A stretch of DNA of 64,000 nt from Streptomyces liliiviolaceus (GTDB taxonomy: Bacteria > Actinomycetota > Actinomycetes > Streptomycetales > Streptomycetaceae), in contig NZ_JAGPYQ010000002.1 of the NCBI RefSeq assembly GCF_018070025.1, positions 496,001 through 560,000 on the forward strand, written 5' to 3'. A program made the position numbers and the translations under genes. Below, in pieces: positions 48,982 through 58,842 of the stretch; the first letter of the stretch is position 1; the number at the start of each line of letters is the position of its first letter. A model generated the notes under the pieces. The model made no database searches, was not told where the DNA came from, and saw only the letters and a program-made list of their open reading frames with translations.

Positions 48982-51771
48982 GTGGCACTCATCGGACGGG
49001 GTCCCGAGCTCGCCACCGTCACGGCTGTCGTCGACCGTGCACGCGCGGGCAGCGGTGGGGCGCTCCTGATCGCGGGGGAACCCGGGATCGGCAAGACCGC
49101 ACTGCTGGAGCACCTGCTCACCGGGCTCGCCCCCGAGGACGTCCGTGTTCTGACGACCGTCGAGCGCCACGTTCCGACGACCGTCCCCACCGAGCGGGAC
49201 GCCCATCTGCCCTTCGCCGGACTGAGCCGTCTGCTGGCCCCCGTACGCTCCCACGACGCCGCGCTGCCGCCCGCTCAACGGGCGGCCCTCGCCCGGGCTT
49301 TCGACACCGGAGCCTTCGACACCGGGGCCTTCGGCGCCGAGGACAAGGACGACGAGGACACCGCCGATCCGTTCCCGGTGGCCCTGGCGGCCCTCGGCCT
49401 CCTGGCGGAGGCAGCCGCCCGGCGCCCCGTCCTGCTCGTCGTGGAGGACCTGCACCTGCTGGACGCGGCGAGCGCCACCGCGCTGGCCTTCGTGGCGCGC
49501 AGGCTCACCTCGGAACCGGTCGCGCTGCTCGCCGCTCTCCGGGAAGGCCTCGACTCGCCGCTGAACAACGCCGGTCTGCCCACCCTGACGCTGGGGCCGC
49601 TCGGCGCGGCCCACGCCGCCGACGTCGTCGACGCCCGGGCCCCGGGCCTCTCTCCCGGCCTGCGGGAACGGGTACTGGCGGAAGCCGGAGGCAATCCCCT
49701 CGCTCTCACGGAGCTGACGTCCGCCGCCCGGCAGAGCGGCGCTACGACCGCGGTGACCACGGCCTGGCAGCCGCTGTCCACCCGGCTGGAGAAAGCTTTC
49801 CGCGCAAGAGTCGCGGCGCTGCCCTCCCGTACGAGAACCCTCCTGGTGATCGCCGCCGTCAACGACGGCAGCCCGCTGACGGAGATCCTCGACGTCGCAC
49901 GGCTGGTCGACGGAGAGCCGGCCCGCGCCGAGGACCTGGCACCCGCCGTCGACGCCCACCTCGTCGCCCTGTCCGGCGACGAACTGCGCTTCCGCCACCC
50001 GCTCAGCCGCGCCGCCGTCCTCTCCGGGACCAGCACACGCCGCCACCAAGCGGTGCGCGCGGCGCTCGCGGAAGTACTGGACCAACGGACCGGACGTCGG
50101 ATCCGGCAGCCGGCGGCCCCGCAGCCGCCACCGGCCGATGCCGTGGCCGCCGCCCTGGAGGAGGCGAACCGCCGGCTCGAACGGCCCGGCGGTGTCATGG
50201 CGGCCGTCGGCGCGCTGGAACACGCCGCACGGCTGGCGGGCCGGCCGGAACACCGGACCGAACTGCTGCTGCACGCCGCCGACATCGCCGTGGAGTCGGG
50301 ACGGCACGACGAGGTGGTACGCCTGCTGAACCGGGCGGCCGCGGACCCGCTGACCGCCCAGCAGCAGGCCCGGGTCACCTGGACGTCCGCCCGCTTCCAG
50401 GAGAACGTGCACGCCGACGCCGATGCCTTCGCCCTGGCGGCCCTGGCCGAAGAGGTGGCCTCCGGCGGCGACACCGGGCTCGCGCTGCGGATCCTGTGGA
50501 CGGCGGCCCGGCGCAACTTCTGGCTGGAGAGCGGCGAGGACGCCGCCCGCTACGTGGCCGACCTCGCCCTGCGCCTGCCCTTCGACAACGAGCCGCAGGT
50601 CCTCGCCGTCCTGGCCTACACGGCGCCGATGGCACAGGGAGCCCGTGTCATCGCCCGGCTGAGGCACTGGGCGGCCCATCCCGGCGGCGACGCCACCGCC
50701 GACCGGTTCCTCGGTACGGCGGCTGTCCTGGTCGGCGCGTTCGACCTGGCCGCGGGCTTCTCCGCCGCCTCCCTGTCCGGACTGCGGGCCCAGGGGCGGA
50801 CGTTCCAGCTGGTCGGCGCACTCGCCGCGCGGGGATGGAGCGCCGCTCTGCTGTGCGACCTGGCCGTGGCCGTTCCGTCGGCAGCGGAGGCCGACCGGCT
50901 GAGCCAGGAGACCGGCCAGACCCTGCTGCAAGGAACGGCACGCTGCACGAAGGCACTGATCGCGGCGTTGCGAGGGGAGCTGGACGACGCCGAGCGACTG
51001 GCCCAGGAGTCGATGGACCTCGGCGGCAGTCTGCGCGCCCGGCCCGTTCTGGCCACCGCCCACATGGCTCTCGCCCAGGTGGCGTCGGCCCGCGGGTCGT
51101 TCGACGAGGCGCTGACGCACCTGCGGCAGCTACAGGATCCGGCTGCCGCCGCGTACCATCCGACGCTGCGGCACTACGCGTTGATCGATCTCGTCGACGT
51201 CGCACAGCGGGCCCATCGCACCGAGGAGATCCGCGACCTCGTCCGCCGGACGGAGGCCATCGCCCGCAAGACCCCTTCGACCGCACTGCACGTGGGTGTG
51301 CGCTTCGCACGGGCCGTGCTGGCCCACGAGGACGAGGACGCCGAGCGCTGTTTCCTGGAGGCACTGGCCGCCGATCTGACGCGCTGGCCCTTCGCCCGCG
51401 CGCGCACGCAGCTCGCCTACGGCGAATGGCTGCGCCGCAGGCGCCGCGACACCCAGGCCCGCGGCCCCCTGCGGGCCGCCCGCGACGCGTTCGACGCGCT
51501 GGGCGCCGTCGCTTTCGGTGAGCGTGCCCGCCGGGAACTGCGCGCCTCCGGAGAGGCCGGATCGGAACGGGTCCCCAGGGCGCACGAGTTGCTGAACCCG
51601 CAGGAGCTGCAGATCGCCATGATGGCGGCCGAGGGGCTCACCAACCGGGAGATCGGCGAGAAGCTCCATCTGTCCCACCGGACGGTCAGCAACCATCTGC
51701 ACCGCGTCTTCCCGAAGCTGGGCGTCACCTCTCGCACCGCCCTGGGACACCTGCTGCGGTCGGCCGACTGA
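48982..51771 (+). CDS. Large LuxR-family (LAL) transcriptional regulator 2
   Basis: A 929-residue LAL with Walker A EPGIGKTALLEH near residue 35, Walker B VLLVVEDLHLLD near 155, a TPR-like middle, and a C-terminal LuxR HTH (EGLTNREIGEKLHLS, HLHRVFPKLGVTS). The end is nearly identical in pattern to LAL 1. A small FDTGAF duplication lies near residue 112. The GTG start follows the SARP gene by 39 bp, and the stop directly abuts the GTG of the AfsR-like gene, so the three are probably co-expressed. Confidence 0.92.
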   Translation: MALIGRGPELATVTAVVDRARAGSGGALLIAGEPGIGKTALLEHLLTGLAPEDVRVLTTVERHVPTTVPTERDAHLPFAGLSRLLAPVRSHDAALPPAQRAALARAFDTGAFDTGAFGAEDKDDEDTADPFPVALAALGLLAEAAARRPVLLVVEDLHLLDAASATALAFVARRLTSEPVALLAALREGLDSPLNNAGLPTLTLGPLGAAHAADVVDARAPGLSPGLRERVLAEAGGNPLALTELTSAARQSGATTAVTTAWQPLSTRLEKAFRARVAALPSRTRTLLVIAAVNDGSPLTEILDVARLVDGEPARAEDLAPAVDAHLVALSGDELRFRHPLSRAAVLSGTSTRRHQAVRAALAEVLDQRTGRRIRQPAAPQPPPADAVAAALEEANRRLERPGGVMAAVGALEHAARLAGRPEHRTELLLHAADIAVESGRHDEVVRLLNRAAADPLTAQQQARVTWTSARFQENVHADADAFALAALAEEVASGGDTGLALRILWTAARRNFWLESGEDAARYVADLALRLPFDNEPQVLAVLAYTAPMAQGARVIARLRHWAAHPGGDATADRFLGTAAVLVGAFDLAAGFSAASLSGLRAQGRTFQLVGALAARGWSAALLCDLAVAVPSAAEADRLSQETGQTLLQGTARCTKALIAALRGELDDAERLAQESMDLGGSLRARPVLATAHMALAQVASARGSFDEALTHLRQLQDPAAAAYHPTLRHYALIDLVDVAQRAHRTEEIRDLVRRTEAIARKTPSTALHVGVRFARAVLAHEDEDAERCFLEALAADLTRWPFARARTQLAYGEWLRRRRRDTQARGPLRAARDAFDALGAVAFGERARRELRASGEAGSERVPRAHELLNPQELQIAMMAAEGLTNREIGEKLHLSHRTVSNHLHRVFPKLGVTSRTALGHLLRSAD

Positions 51772-54756
51772 GTGAACGATTTCCGGACCATGGACGAGAC
51801 CATGGACGAGGACGACACCCCGGCCGTTCCGCCGCCCCCGCCCGAGGTGCGCTTCGCCGTACTCGGCACGCTGCGGGTGTGGCGGGACGGCACCGAACTG
51901 CACGCCGGGCCTCCGCAGCAACAGGCCCTGCTCGCCGTCCTGCTGGCGGGCGCGGGCCGGACGATGTCACTGTCCCAGCTGATCGGCCTGCTGTGGGGCG
52001 GCACCGAACCGGCCAGCGCGACGAACGTCATCCGCCGTTACGCCGGATCGCTGCGACGGATGATCCAGCCGGATCTCCCCCGTATGGCCTCCGGGCGGTG
52101 GCTGACGGGAGGCGGCGGCGGTTACCGGATCGACGTGGACGAGGACTCCCTCGATCTCCTGCGCTTCCGCGCGCTCTACGCGCGCGCACGTGAGGCCCGT
52201 GACGAGGGGCGTATCGACCGGGCGGTACGCCTGTACGTCGAGGCTCTCGCCCTGTGGCGGGGCCCCGTGGCGGCCGGTGTCAGCGCCGAGGTGCGGGGCC
52301 ATCCGCTGTTCACCCAACTCGACAACGAGCGGCTGACGGTCGCCGTGGAGGCGGCCGACCTCGCCCTGCGGCACGGCGGGGCCGGTCCGGTCCTCGGCTC
52401 GCTGCAGACGTTGGCGGACCAGCACCGGCTCGACGAGAACCTGCACGCCAGGCTGATGCTCGCCCTGTCCGCGTCCGGTCGGCAGGCCGAAGCCCTCGAT
52501 GTCTTCCACCGGCTGCGCGACCGCCTCCGGACAGAACTGGGGGTCGAGCCCTCCCCCGTGCTGGGTGAAGCGCAGCGACAGGTGCTGGCCATGGCCGCGT
52601 CGCCTGCTCGAACGCGGGCCGAGTCCGAGCAGCGGGACGATCAACAGCCCGACCAACTGCTCGATCGGCAGCCCGATCAGCCACTCGATCAGCCGCTGCA
52701 GCGAAGACCCGGCTTCCTTCTTCCCCGCCCCGCCCAACTGCCCGCCGCCCCGGCGGACTTCGTCGGCCGGGAAGCCGAAGTCGACAGCCTGTTGCGGCAG
52801 CTGACGGCCGGCGAACGCACCCCTCCCGCATCCCCCACGATGATCATCAGCGCCATCGGCGGCATGGCCGGCGTCGGAAAGACCACCCTCGCCATCCATT
52901 TGGCGCACCGCGTGGCCGACCGCTATCCCGACGGGCAGCTCTACGTCGATCTGCGTGGCTTCGATCTCAACGGATCGGCCATGACTCCCGCCGAGGCGAT
53001 CCGCGGCTTCCTGGAGAACCTGGGTGTCTCCCCGCAGCAGATCCCCGACGGGCTCGACGCCCAGGCCGCGCTCTACCGGAGCTTCCTCGCGGACCGGCGC
53101 ATGCTGGTCCTGCTCGACAACGCCCGCGACGCGGAACAGGTCCGACCCCTCCTCCCCGGATCCGCGGGGTGCCTGGTCCTCATCACGAGCCGCAACCAGC
53201 TGAGCAGTCTGGTGGCGGCGCACGGCGCGCACCCGCTGGCACTGGACGTGATGTCCACCGAGAGCGCCCGGGAGAGTCTCGTACGGCGGCTCGGTGCCGG
53301 CCGGGTCGACGCCGAGCCCGAGGCGGCGGAGACGATCATCTCCTTGTGCGGCCGGCTCCCGCTGGCCCTCTCCGTCATCACGGCACGGGCCCTGATGAAC
53401 CCCCGCCTGCCGCTCGGCGCCATGGCCGGACAACTCCTGGAGGCCAAGGGCAGCCTCGACGCCTTCGAAGGCGCGGACCGGGCCACCGACATACGGGCCG
53501 TGTTCGGCTGGTCCTACCGCACGCTCTCCGACGACACGGCCCGCCTGTTCCGCCTGCTGTCGCTGCATCCGGGAGCGACGTTCGACGTGCGTTCCGCCGC
53601 CGCGCTGGACGGGCTCACCCTCCGCCGGACCCGCCCGTCGCTGGCCGAACTCGTACGGGCGCATCTCGTCGCCGAGGAGGCGGGGGGCCGCCACCGCCTG
53701 CACGACCTCCTGCGCGCCTACGGACGGGAGGCTGCCGACTCGTACGACACCGCCGACGCCAGGGACGCGGCGCACGACCGGCTGTTCCGGCACTACGTGC
53801 AGACGGCCCACGCTGCTCTGCGGCTGCTGGACCCGGCCCATCTCGTCACCGTCCCCGCCGGGATCGGGCCGCCCGCGACGGCCGGGCCGGCCGGCGTGGA
53901 CGCCGCGGTGCGGTGGTTCCAGGAGGAACGCCTCACGCTGACGGCGGTCGTGCGCCAGGCCGTCCAGGACGGCCGGCCGCACGACGCCTGGCGGCTCGCC
54001 CGGCTGCTGGACTCCATGTACGAGCGGGTGGGCCACTGGCACGACTGGGCGGACCTCCAACTGACCGCGCTGGCCGCCGCACAGCAGTCGGGCGAACCGC
54101 TCGGCGTGGCCCACGCGCACGCGGGACTGGGCCGCGCGCACTCCCTGCTGCGCCGCTACGAGTCGGCCGAGGAACATCTGTCCCAGGCCCTCGTGCTGTT
54201 CGAGGCGCTCGGCGACCGTACGGGGCAGGCACACTGCCTGCGGCAGCTCGGCTGGCTGATGACGCGTACCGAACGTGACGTCCTGGCGATCGAGCACACC
54301 CGGCGTGCGCTCGACCTCTACCGCGCCGCCGGTCACCTCAGTGCGCAGGCCGACTCGCTCAACGCGCTCGCCTGGTACCAGGCGTCGCTGGGAGCCTACG
54401 ACGACGCGGTCGCGAGCGCCGTGCGGTCGCTGCTGCTCTACCGCCGGATGGCCGCGGGCGGCGGCTCGGGGCACGGGAACACCTGGGACACCCTGGCGTT
54501 CGCCCATCATCATCTCGGCAACCTCCGCCGGGCCGTGCGCTGTTACGAACGCGCGGTCCGCCTCCTGCGGGCGGGCGGGGACCGCTACAACGAGGCCGGC
54601 AGCCTCAGCCGTCTCGGCGACACGCTCGCTCTGGCGGGCGCCGTCGAGGACGCCCGCGCGCGATGGCGTCAGGCGGTCGAGATCCTCACACCGATCGATC
54701 CCGACTGGGCGGCCGAGATCCAGGAGAAGCTCTCCGCCACCGTGAACGCCTCCTAG
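51772..54756 (+). CDS. AfsR-like SARP regulator with NB-ARC and TPR domains (1)
   Basis: A 994-residue AfsR-type protein. The SARP DNA-binding domain (about 28-110) and BTAD (to 280) are followed by a Gln/Asp/Pro-rich linker with QPDQ repeats. The NB-ARC ATPase has GGMAGVGKTTLAIHLA (near 362) and MLVLLDNARDAEQV. C-terminal TPRs (about 760-990) complete it. AfsR couples Ser/Thr-kinase signalling to antibiotic production. GTG begins right after the LAL 2 stop; an in-frame ATG 18 bp later is an alternative. It ends the rightward regulator array. Confidence 0.93.
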   Translation: MNDFRTMDETMDEDDTPAVPPPPPEVRFAVLGTLRVWRDGTELHAGPPQQQALLAVLLAGAGRTMSLSQLIGLLWGGTEPASATNVIRRYAGSLRRMIQPDLPRMASGRWLTGGGGGYRIDVDEDSLDLLRFRALYARAREARDEGRIDRAVRLYVEALALWRGPVAAGVSAEVRGHPLFTQLDNERLTVAVEAADLALRHGGAGPVLGSLQTLADQHRLDENLHARLMLALSASGRQAEALDVFHRLRDRLRTELGVEPSPVLGEAQRQVLAMAASPARTRAESEQRDDQQPDQLLDRQPDQPLDQPLQRRPGFLLPRPAQLPAAPADFVGREAEVDSLLRQLTAGERTPPASPTMIISAIGGMAGVGKTTLAIHLAHRVADRYPDGQLYVDLRGFDLNGSAMTPAEAIRGFLENLGVSPQQIPDGLDAQAALYRSFLADRRMLVLLDNARDAEQVRPLLPGSAGCLVLITSRNQLSSLVAAHGAHPLALDVMSTESARESLVRRLGAGRVDAEPEAAETIISLCGRLPLALSVITARALMNPRLPLGAMAGQLLEAKGSLDAFEGADRATDIRAVFGWSYRTLSDDTARLFRLLSLHPGATFDVRSAAALDGLTLRRTRPSLAELVRAHLVAEEAGGRHRLHDLLRAYGREAADSYDTADARDAAHDRLFRHYVQTAHAALRLLDPAHLVTVPAGIGPPATAGPAGVDAAVRWFQEERLTLTAVVRQAVQDGRPHDAWRLARLLDSMYERVGHWHDWADLQLTALAAAQQSGEPLGVAHAHAGLGRAHSLLRRYESAEEHLSQALVLFEALGDRTGQAHCLRQLGWLMTRTERDVLAIEHTRRALDLYRAAGHLSAQADSLNALAWYQASLGAYDDAVASAVRSLLLYRRMAAGGGSGHGNTWDTLAFAHHHLGNLRRAVRCYERAVRLLRAGGDRYNEAGSLSRLGDTLALAGAVEDARARWRQAVEILTPIDPDWAAEIQEKLSATVNAS

Positions 54757-54801
54757 ACCGACGGAACCGACGGGGCCGACAGGGCCGACAGGGCCGACAG
54801 G
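54757..54801. repeat. Five 9-bp tandem repeats after the AfsR-like gene
   Basis: Units of ACCGACGGA/GCCGACAGG type run directly from the stop codon, the last three identical (GCCGACAGG). They lie between convergent genes. No hairpin is evident. Confidence 0.75.
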
Positions 54802-54828
54802 GCCGGGAACAACACCGACGGATGTGTG

Positions 54829-55650
54829 TCAGTCCCTGATGAAGGCCAGCAAATCCGCCTCGAAGGCTTCCCGGTACGCGCCCACCAACCCGTGCGGCGC
54901 ACCGGGGTACACCTTGAGAACGGCGTCGGGCAGGAGTCCCGCGGTGCGCTCCGCCGACAGGTGCACGGGCACGATCTGGTCGTCGCCGCCGTGCGCCACG
55001 AGCGTCGGGAACGTGAACGCGGCCAGGTCGGCGTGGAAGTCGGTCTCGGAGAACTGCCCGACGCCGTCGTGGGCCGCTTTCAGTCCGGTCTGCATGCTCC
55101 ACAGCCAGAAGGCGCGGCGAACGCCCTCGGACCCGCTCGCGCCGGGGCGGTTGAATCCGTAGAAGCTCTCGCTCAGCTCCCAGTAGAACTGGGACCGGTC
55201 GGCCCGCACACCCGCGCGGATACGGTCGAAGGTCGCAAGGGGAAGTCCGCCGGGGTTGGCGTCCGTCCGGAGCAGCAACGGCGGGACCGCTCCGAGGAGG
55301 ACCGCCTTGGCCACCCGGTCCGTGCCGTGGCGGCCGATGTAGCGCGCGACCTCACCGCCGCCGGTGGAGTGTCCCACCAGGATGACGTCGCGCAGGTCGA
55401 GGGTCTCCAGGAGTTCGGCGAGGTCGTCGGCGTGACGGTCCATGTGGTTGCCGCCCCAGGGCTGGCCGGAGCGGCCGTGCCCGCGCCGGTCGTGGGCGAT
55501 GCCCCGGAAGCCGCTGCCGGCGACCAGGAGCAACTGCCCGTCCCAGGCGTCCGCGTTCAGCGGCCAGCCGTGGCTGAAGACGACGGGCTGTCCGCTGCCC
55601 CAGTCCTTGTAGTGGATGTCGACACAGTCCGATGTGGTGAACGTGGGCAT
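54829..55650 (-). CDS. Alpha/beta hydrolase, non-heme chloroperoxidase type
   Basis: A 273-residue cytoplasmic alpha/beta hydrolase. It has [24 protein letters not shown], the nucleophile Ser in [12 protein letters not shown], Asp in HGGDDQIVP, and His in APHGL. This is the cofactor-free haloperoxidase/esterase family, whose physiological role is usually ester or peroxyacid hydrolysis rather than chlorination. GGAGGG precedes the ATG. It stands between two AfsR-type genes without operon partners. Confidence 0.92.
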   Translation of the reverse strand: MPTFTTSDCVDIHYKDWGSGQPVVFSHGWPLNADAWDGQLLLVAGSGFRGIAHDRRGHGRSGQPWGGNHMDRHADDLAELLETLDLRDVILVGHSTGGGEVARYIGRHGTDRVAKAVLLGAVPPLLLRTDANPGGLPLATFDRIRAGVRADRSQFYWELSESFYGFNRPGASGSEGVRRAFWLWSMQTGLKAAHDGVGQFSETDFHADLAAFTFPTLVAHGGDDQIVPVHLSAERTAGLLPDAVLKVYPGAPHGLVGAYREAFEADLLAFIRD

Positions 55651-55836
55651 GACCTGATGTCCCTCCGGATGCCGTCGAGGTGCTGCCAGGTGTGCCGGCG
55701 CGGTGCGGTGCCGGGGGGAGCCGGCTCGGCAGCGCGGACAAGGTAGCCGGGGCGAGGTGACCGAAAGGTGCGGACGTACGGCAGGACCGCCGCGGCGATC
55801 CGTCGGCGGCCTGCGGTGCCGCCGCCCGCGTGGTCG

Positions 55837-58665
55837 TCAGCGGGCCAGGCGTTCCCGCACCGCCTCCGCGTCCGGGTGTCCCAGGTGTTCGAGGATCCGC
55901 AGGGCCTGCCGCCAGGACACACCGGCCTCGGTGCGCTCTCCCGCGGCCTCCTGGCTGTCGCCGATGTGGACCAGGGTGTCGGCTTCGAGGTAGGCGTCGT
56001 GCAGACCGCGGTAGAGCGTCAGGGCATGGCGATAGCAGTCGACGGCCCGCTCGTGGGCCGCCAGATGATGGTGGGCGTAGCCGAGGCTGTCCCAGGCGGC
56101 GGCCTCACCGTTCGGGTTGCCGAGTTCCCGGTGGAGGTCGATCGCCTGCTGGCATTCCACCAGGGCCCGCGCGTGGTCGCCCCGCAGGATGTGGGTCCAG
56201 CCGACCTCGTTGTGCACCTGGGCCTGACCGATGCGGCCGCTCGTGTCCGCCTGCGCGTACAGGGTGCGGGCGAGACCGTAGTGGGCGAGCGCGTCCTCGT
56301 GCCGGCCGGCCTTGTTCGCCTGGAAGGCCAGATAACGCCGCGTCCTTGCCTCGCCGGCCGGGTCGGCGACCGCCCGGAACAGGTCCAGGGCGGCGGTCAG
56401 GTGCGCGGTGGCCGCCCCGGCGTCGCCGAGGCGGCCGTGGACGAACCCCAGGGCGCGGTGGGCGTGGGCGCGGCCGGCCGGGTCCGCGGAACGTTCCGCG
56501 GCGTCGAGCGCCGCCGACTGGAGGGCGAGTTGTTCCTGCCAGCGGCCCAGCCGGTCGAGGTGCAGTTCCACGGTCGCGGCCAACTGCCAGCGCCGCGAGG
56601 CCGTGTCCGTGCGGGCGGGTTCGTGGGCGACCGCGGCGAGGATGACGGCACGCTCCGTCTCCAGCCAGTCCGCGGCCTGTTCACGGCTGTGGAACCCGGC
56701 CACGACGGCGCCGTCGACGGGCGCGGCGAGGGCCGGCCGTTCTCCCTGCGGTGCGAGTACGGCGCCCGCGTGGTGCGCGCTGTGCAGCAGGTGGTCGAGC
56801 AGCCGGCGCAGGGCCAGGACCTGATCCCGCTGGGACTCGTGGGTGCGGAGCAGGTCGCCCGCGTAGGCGCGCAGGAGGTCGTGGCACAGGAACCGGCCGG
56901 TGAAGCGTTCGGTGAGCAGGTGTGCCCTGGTCAGTTCGGACAGCGCGGGGCGTACCTCGTGCCGGGGCAGACCGAGCAGGCTGGACGCCGCTTCGGGCGA
57001 CACCTCGGGTCCGGGATGCAGGGCCAGCCGGCGGAAGAGCAGGGCGGCCAGCGGGGAGAGCGCCTGGTAGGACCAGGAGAAGACCGTTTCGAGATCGGTG
57101 GACGGATCACCGGCCGACAGCGTGGCGAGGCGGTCGTCCTCCTCCGTCAGCTCGGACGCGAGGACACCGAGATCGCCGTGCGGGTTCATGGACATACGGG
57201 CGCTGACGATCGCCAGGGCGAGCGGCAGGCCGGCGCACGAGTGGATGATGTCCTTGACCGCGTCCGGCTGTGCGGCGAGCCGTTCCGCACCGAGGCGACG
57301 GGTCAGCAGGGCCTGGGAGGCGACGTCGTCCAGTACGTCGAGGGCGATGGGATGTGCGCCTTCGGCCACCAGCCCGGACAGGAGGTTGCGGCTGGTGACG
57401 ATGGCGAGGCAGTCGCCCGTGCCCGGCAGCAGCGGCCTGACCTGCTCGGTGTCCTTGGCGTTGTCGAGAACGATCAGGACCCGTCTGCCGACCAGGAGAC
57501 TCCGGTACAGGGACGCCTGGGCGTCGACGCTCGGCGGTATGTGTTCCGACGCCACTCCCAGCGCGTCGAGGAAGGTGCGCAGGATCTGGGCGGGGCCGGG
57601 CGTCGCGCCGCCGGGGTCGAAGCCGCGCAGGTCGGCGTAGAGCTGCCCGTCGGGGTAGCGCGGGGCGACCTCGTGGGCCCAGTGGACGGCCAGCGTGGTC
57701 TTGCCCACTCCGGCCATGCCCCCGATGGCGCTGATGACGACGGGCCGCCCCGGCAGGCCGTCCGCGGGCAGCAGGCTCCGCGCGAGGGCCATCTCCGTGT
57801 GCCGGCCGCTGAACACGCCCAGGTCCGGGGGGAGTTGCGCGGGTCTCGTACGGACGATGCCGTCGCTCGCGGCGGGCGCCGCGGTCGGGGTGGGGCCGGA
57901 CGGTACGGCCGGTGCACCCGTGGCGCCCGGACCGGTCGCGGGCGTGTGCAGTCGCTCTCCCGCTTCCGCCAGTTCCGGGCCGGGCTCCAGTCCGAGTTCC
58001 TCGTCCAGCCGTCCGCTGACCTCCTCGTAGCTGCGCCGTGCCTCCAGCACGTGCCCGGTACGGGCCAGCACGGTGACGAGCCGTGCCTGCAGCGCCTCGT
58101 CCAGCGGATGCGCCTGGGCCGCCTGCCGCAGCGGCATGAGTACGCGTTCCAGGTGGACGTCACCGGCTGCCACGGCGGTGTCGACGGCTTCCTTGACGGC
58201 GTCCGGGTACTCGCGTTCGACCCGCGCGAACAGCGGGTGGGCGCGCATCGACGCCGGCAGCCCGTCGGCGACCGGCCCGTGCCAGAGACCGAGGGCCGCC
58301 AGCAGGTGCCGCAGGGCCGCGATGTCGTCGCCCGCCCGTCGGCTCTCTTCCGCGTCGGCGCGCAGCGCGCGGAACCGCAGGAGGTCCAGCTGGTCGGGGT
58401 CGAGGTGGAGCCGGTATCCGCCGGACGCCCGCACCAGGATCGGGCCCAGCGCCCTGCGCAGGGTCCCGACGTGCCTGTGTACGACGTTGACCGCGCTGTC
58501 GGGGGCGCTCTCGCCCCACAGGAACTCGACGATCTCGGAGGTCGGAACGGGCTGGCCGGCCTGTGTCAGCAGGAGTGCCAGCAGCGCCTTCCTCTTGGGC
58601 GGGCCGAGTTCCAGCTCCTCCCCGTCCCGCCAGGCCCTGAGCGGACCGAGAACCGTCACACGCAC
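55837..58665 (-). CDS. AfsR-like SARP regulator with NB-ARC and TPR domains (2)
   Basis: A 942-residue protein with SARP winged helix (VTVLGPLRAWRDG...), BTAD to about 245, an Ala/Pro linker, NB-ARC with GGMAGVGKTTLAVHWA and RVLIVLDNAKDTEQV, and C-terminal TPRs. It closely parallels AfsR-like 1. The GTG start faces the small LuxR gene across 177 bp containing SARP-type heptamer repeats, so it probably regulates that gene, itself or both. Confidence 0.93.
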   Translation of the reverse strand: MRVTVLGPLRAWRDGEELELGPPKRKALLALLLTQAGQPVPTSEIVEFLWGESAPDSAVNVVHRHVGTLRRALGPILVRASGGYRLHLDPDQLDLLRFRALRADAEESRRAGDDIAALRHLLAALGLWHGPVADGLPASMRAHPLFARVEREYPDAVKEAVDTAVAAGDVHLERVLMPLRQAAQAHPLDEALQARLVTVLARTGHVLEARRSYEEVSGRLDEELGLEPGPELAEAGERLHTPATGPGATGAPAVPSGPTPTAAPAASDGIVRTRPAQLPPDLGVFSGRHTEMALARSLLPADGLPGRPVVISAIGGMAGVGKTTLAVHWAHEVAPRYPDGQLYADLRGFDPGGATPGPAQILRTFLDALGVASEHIPPSVDAQASLYRSLLVGRRVLIVLDNAKDTEQVRPLLPGTGDCLAIVTSRNLLSGLVAEGAHPIALDVLDDVASQALLTRRLGAERLAAQPDAVKDIIHSCAGLPLALAIVSARMSMNPHGDLGVLASELTEEDDRLATLSAGDPSTDLETVFSWSYQALSPLAALLFRRLALHPGPEVSPEAASSLLGLPRHEVRPALSELTRAHLLTERFTGRFLCHDLLRAYAGDLLRTHESQRDQVLALRRLLDHLLHSAHHAGAVLAPQGERPALAAPVDGAVVAGFHSREQAADWLETERAVILAAVAHEPARTDTASRRWQLAATVELHLDRLGRWQEQLALQSAALDAAERSADPAGRAHAHRALGFVHGRLGDAGAATAHLTAALDLFRAVADPAGEARTRRYLAFQANKAGRHEDALAHYGLARTLYAQADTSGRIGQAQVHNEVGWTHILRGDHARALVECQQAIDLHRELGNPNGEAAAWDSLGYAHHHLAAHERAVDCYRHALTLYRGLHDAYLEADTLVHIGDSQEAAGERTEAGVSWRQALRILEHLGHPDAEAVRERLAR

Positions 58666-58708
58666 AAGTTCGAAGTGTACGAGGTCCCGACGCGGGTCTG
58701 GTCGGGCC

Positions 58709-58753
58709 GGTCACCTTCTGGTCACGGATCGCTCACCACGCCCTGCGTAGCGT
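58709..58753 (+). promoter_or_regulatory. SARP/AfsR-type operator: three heptamers at 11-bp spacing plus -10
   Basis: GGTCACC (58709), GGTCACG (58720) and GCTCACC (58731) are direct heptamers starting every 11 bp. They are followed after 10 bp by TAGCGT (58748-58753), a plausible -10. SARPs such as AfsR and ActII-ORF4 bind this layout, with the repeats taking the place of the -35. It points rightward, toward the small LuxR gene, and leaves a leader of about 85 bp. Confidence 0.65.
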
Positions 58754-58842
58754 GCGAACCGGCAGCGGTCGAACGGCGAACGGCCAGCCGTCGGACCGGA
58801 CTTCGCCGGTGCCGGTGCCCCCGGCAGAGCCTTTGGAGACAC

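Noticed and set aside
55768..58842. Long plus-strand open frame that reads into the small LuxR gene as one 1221-codon frame
   Set aside because: The first 1000 codons mirror the AfsR-like gene on the minus strand. The real gene begins at an ATG with GGAGAC at 58843.
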